Part shown: positions 62,676 through 64,000 of the stretch, piece after piece
Layout: every line of letters starts with the position of its first letter
How positions within the stretch are numbered: the first letter of the stretch is position 1
Assembly: GCA_030765645.1 (NCBI GenBank)
Contig: JAVCCE010000011.1
Coordinates: 62,001 to 126,000, forward strand
DNA: 64,000 nucleotides
Source of the DNA: Candidatus Hinthialibacter antarcticus
Lineage (GTDB): Bacteria; Hinthialibacterota; Hinthialibacteria; Hinthialibacterales; Hinthialibacteraceae
Reading direction: 5' to 3'
The notes under the pieces: generated by a model
What the model was told of the DNA's origin: nothing
Seen by the model: the letters and a program-made list of their open reading frames with translations, nothing else
Database searches by the model: none
Translations under genes and position numbers: made by a program

Positions 62676-64000
62676 ATGGCGCCGCTTAGCCGTGAACAAA
62701 TTCTACAATATATTAAAAAACTAGAAACCAAGGTCAAGCAATATCAGGTCGTCCTGAAAAAGCGTGACCTGGAAATCCATTCGTTAAAAACCGAATTGAC
62801 CAAAATCACTGGCAGAGATGCGGAAGAGATCGTCGCCAGCGAAGCGGTTAAAGAAACAACGAAACAAACATCGGCGGCGCAAGACGCTTTAACCCAACAA
62901 GCCCTTCAAAAAGTAAAAGCAAAAACCAAGCCGCTCGAAGAGCGTTCTGACACTTTTGTCAAAAAAGTCGCGCCTGGAACCGACCAGAAAATCAAAGACG
63001 CCGCGAAAGCAAAAAAGACCGACGATTTCGCCGCCGCCGCGCTCGAAGCCGCTTCAGACTCAGCGCCCGAACCAGAAAAACCCGCCGAAGAAAAAGAAGA
63101 AGTAAAAGCCGCGCCAGAAGTATTCACGTCATCGGTTAATTTTGAAGCAGGCCAGTTTTTAAGCGCCGTCTTAGAAGGCGAAGAAGAAGCCGACGAAATC
63201 AAAGGCCTGCTCGAACGCCTTGAGACCTGCGAACCAGACCAGCGGCGCGCCATATTCACTTCATTAACCGGCATCTATTGGCGCATGGTTGCGTCTTTTG
63301 GAAAACGCCTGGCCCGTGAAAGTCTCTCATGGGAAAAGCGCCTCTTCATGCGTTATGGAATGCTCGACGACAAATTGATGTCCGACCGCCAAGAGGTCTG
63401 GGAAAGGCTCTACCTCGACAAAAGCCGCCCCGAAGATTCCGGCGTCTATTTCATTGATGAATGGCTCGAAGAGATCTCGCGCGGCAACATCAAATACAGC
63501 GAGATCGACGAAATGTCGTTGGACGGCAGAAAGCCCGATCCCAACGCCCGAGGCGAAGTCGCGATTGGTTACGAATTGACCAATGTCCCGCAGATGCAGC
63601 GCATGTGCGTCGGCGCCCGCGCCAATCAATGCGCGATTCTCGTCCAGGATTACTGCGCCCCCAGTCGCGACAACCCCGTCGTCAATCGCGCCTGGATGAA
63701 AGACGCGATGAAGTCGGTACTCTCCTGCGATTACATTATGTTCGACCGAAAATATAAGGGCGAAGAAAAAGTCGTACAGCCGTTTTTCATCGTCCAACCC
63801 GGCTACGGCCAACGCGCAGGCTGTTGGGAGCCTTGGAGCCCCGGCAAAAAAGGCACCACCGGCCCCCGCATCTGTATCTGCGCCTTCCCGCCGCGCAACA
63901 GCATGAAGACGCTGCTGATGGGCATCGCCGACTACCGTTGGGAATGGGCCAAAGCCGACGCTATGCACTACTGGCTCAGCGAAGGACTGACCGGAAAATG
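62676..64000 (+). CDS. Unrecognised coiled-coil protein, 3' end outside window
   Basis: The frame runs from ATG 62676 to the window end with no stop, giving at least 441 residues. Residues 1-45 form a coiled coil (KKLETKVKQYQVVLKKRD). Residues 60-155 are a charged Ala/Lys/Glu-rich linker. Residues 160-441 are globular, with GIYWRMVASFGKRLARES, RMCVGARANQCAILVQDYC and CICAFPPRN. I do not know a family for it and infer no activity. It is the first gene after rpe and appears to have its own promoter. Confidence 0.7.
   Translation, partial: MAPLSREQILQYIKKLETKVKQYQVVLKKRDLEIHSLKTELTKITGRDAEEIVASEAVKETTKQTSAAQDALTQQALQKVKAKTKPLEERSDTFVKKVAPGTDQKIKDAAKAKKTDDFAAAALEAASDSAPEPEKPAEEKEEVKAAPEVFTSSVNFEAGQFLSAVLEGEEEADEIKGLLERLETCEPDQRRAIFTSLTGIYWRMVASFGKRLARESLSWEKRLFMRYGMLDDKLMSDRQEVWERLYLDKSRPEDSGVYFIDEWLEEISRGNIKYSEIDEMSLDGRKPDPNARGEVAIGYELTNVPQMQRMCVGARANQCAILVQDYCAPSRDNPVVNRAWMKDAMKSVLSCDYIMFDRKYKGEEKVVQPFFIVQPGYGQRAGCWEPWSPGKKGTTGPRICICAFPPRNSMKTLLMGIADYRWEWAKADAMHYWLSEGLTGK

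Overview
The window reads as a single stretch of bacterial chromosome at roughly 50% GC. It is dense with exported enzymes: an arylsulfatase-type sulfatase, LamG lectin domains, two neutral-ceramidase-family proteins, a Tat-exported Gfo/Idh/MocA oxidoreductase, a DUF4838 protein, a GH78 rhamnosidase and a 14-bladed WD40 protein. It also carries a prepilin with the N-terminal cleavage/methylation motif. This mix is typical of glycan-degrading, largely uncultured phyla near the PVC/FCB groups (for example Hydrogenedentota, Sumerlaeota, Hinthialibacterota or Poribacteria). I cannot place it more precisely from sequence alone. I saw no rRNA, tRNA, CRISPR array or transposase.

Positions 1-4121 hold the end of a secreted protein, a large LamG protein and a palindromic intergenic element. 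Positions 4122-16281 form a myo-inositol catabolic locus: sulfatase, iolB and a transaldolase-family gene leftward; iolA and an iron-sulfur flavoprotein rightward; iolD leftward; then an ABC permease, a sugar-binding lipoprotein, iolE and iolG rightward. IolG, IolE, IolD, IolB and IolA account for every step except conversion of 2-deoxy-5-keto-gluconate to malonate semialdehyde, normally done by the kinase IolC and the aldolase IolJ. Neither is present. A transaldolase-family protein sits next to iolB and carries Gln where transaldolases have their catalytic Glu, as fructose-6-phosphate aldolase does. I regard this as the best candidate for an undescribed variant pathway.

Positions 16368-30369 carry a probable glycan/rhamnoside operon: ceramidase-family proteins, a Tat oxidoreductase, an unassigned exported protein, a DUF4838 protein, the rhamnose/H+ symporter RhaT, a GH78 rhamnosidase and an arabinose/fucose-isomerase-family enzyme. 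Positions 30370-33361 look like a remodelled island: an AT-rich spacer, a strong promoter, a truncated DUF1800 gene, a WD40 gene and REP-like hairpins.

Positions 33362-50919 are mostly housekeeping and regulatory genes: a double thioredoxin-fold protein, leucyl aminopeptidase, DAHP synthase, a phosphodiester glycosidase, threonine synthase, a flavin/PNPOx protein, a cytidylate-kinase-like protein, a 48-residue small protein, folE-SDR-PTPS, a hybrid-free PAS histidine kinase, a bacilliredoxin, glycine oxidase, a pseudopilin, a TIM-barrel protein, a propeller lipoprotein and a methyltransferase. The PTPS has the ExxHGH motif, suggesting a FolB bypass in folate synthesis.

Positions 51118-56310 hold three polytopic membrane proteins for surface glycan assembly, two of which overlap head to head. 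Positions 56541-64000 hold ftsH, folP, the c-di-AMP module cdaA-cdaR, pdxJ, rpe and the first 441 codons of an unrecognised coiled-coil protein cut by the window end.
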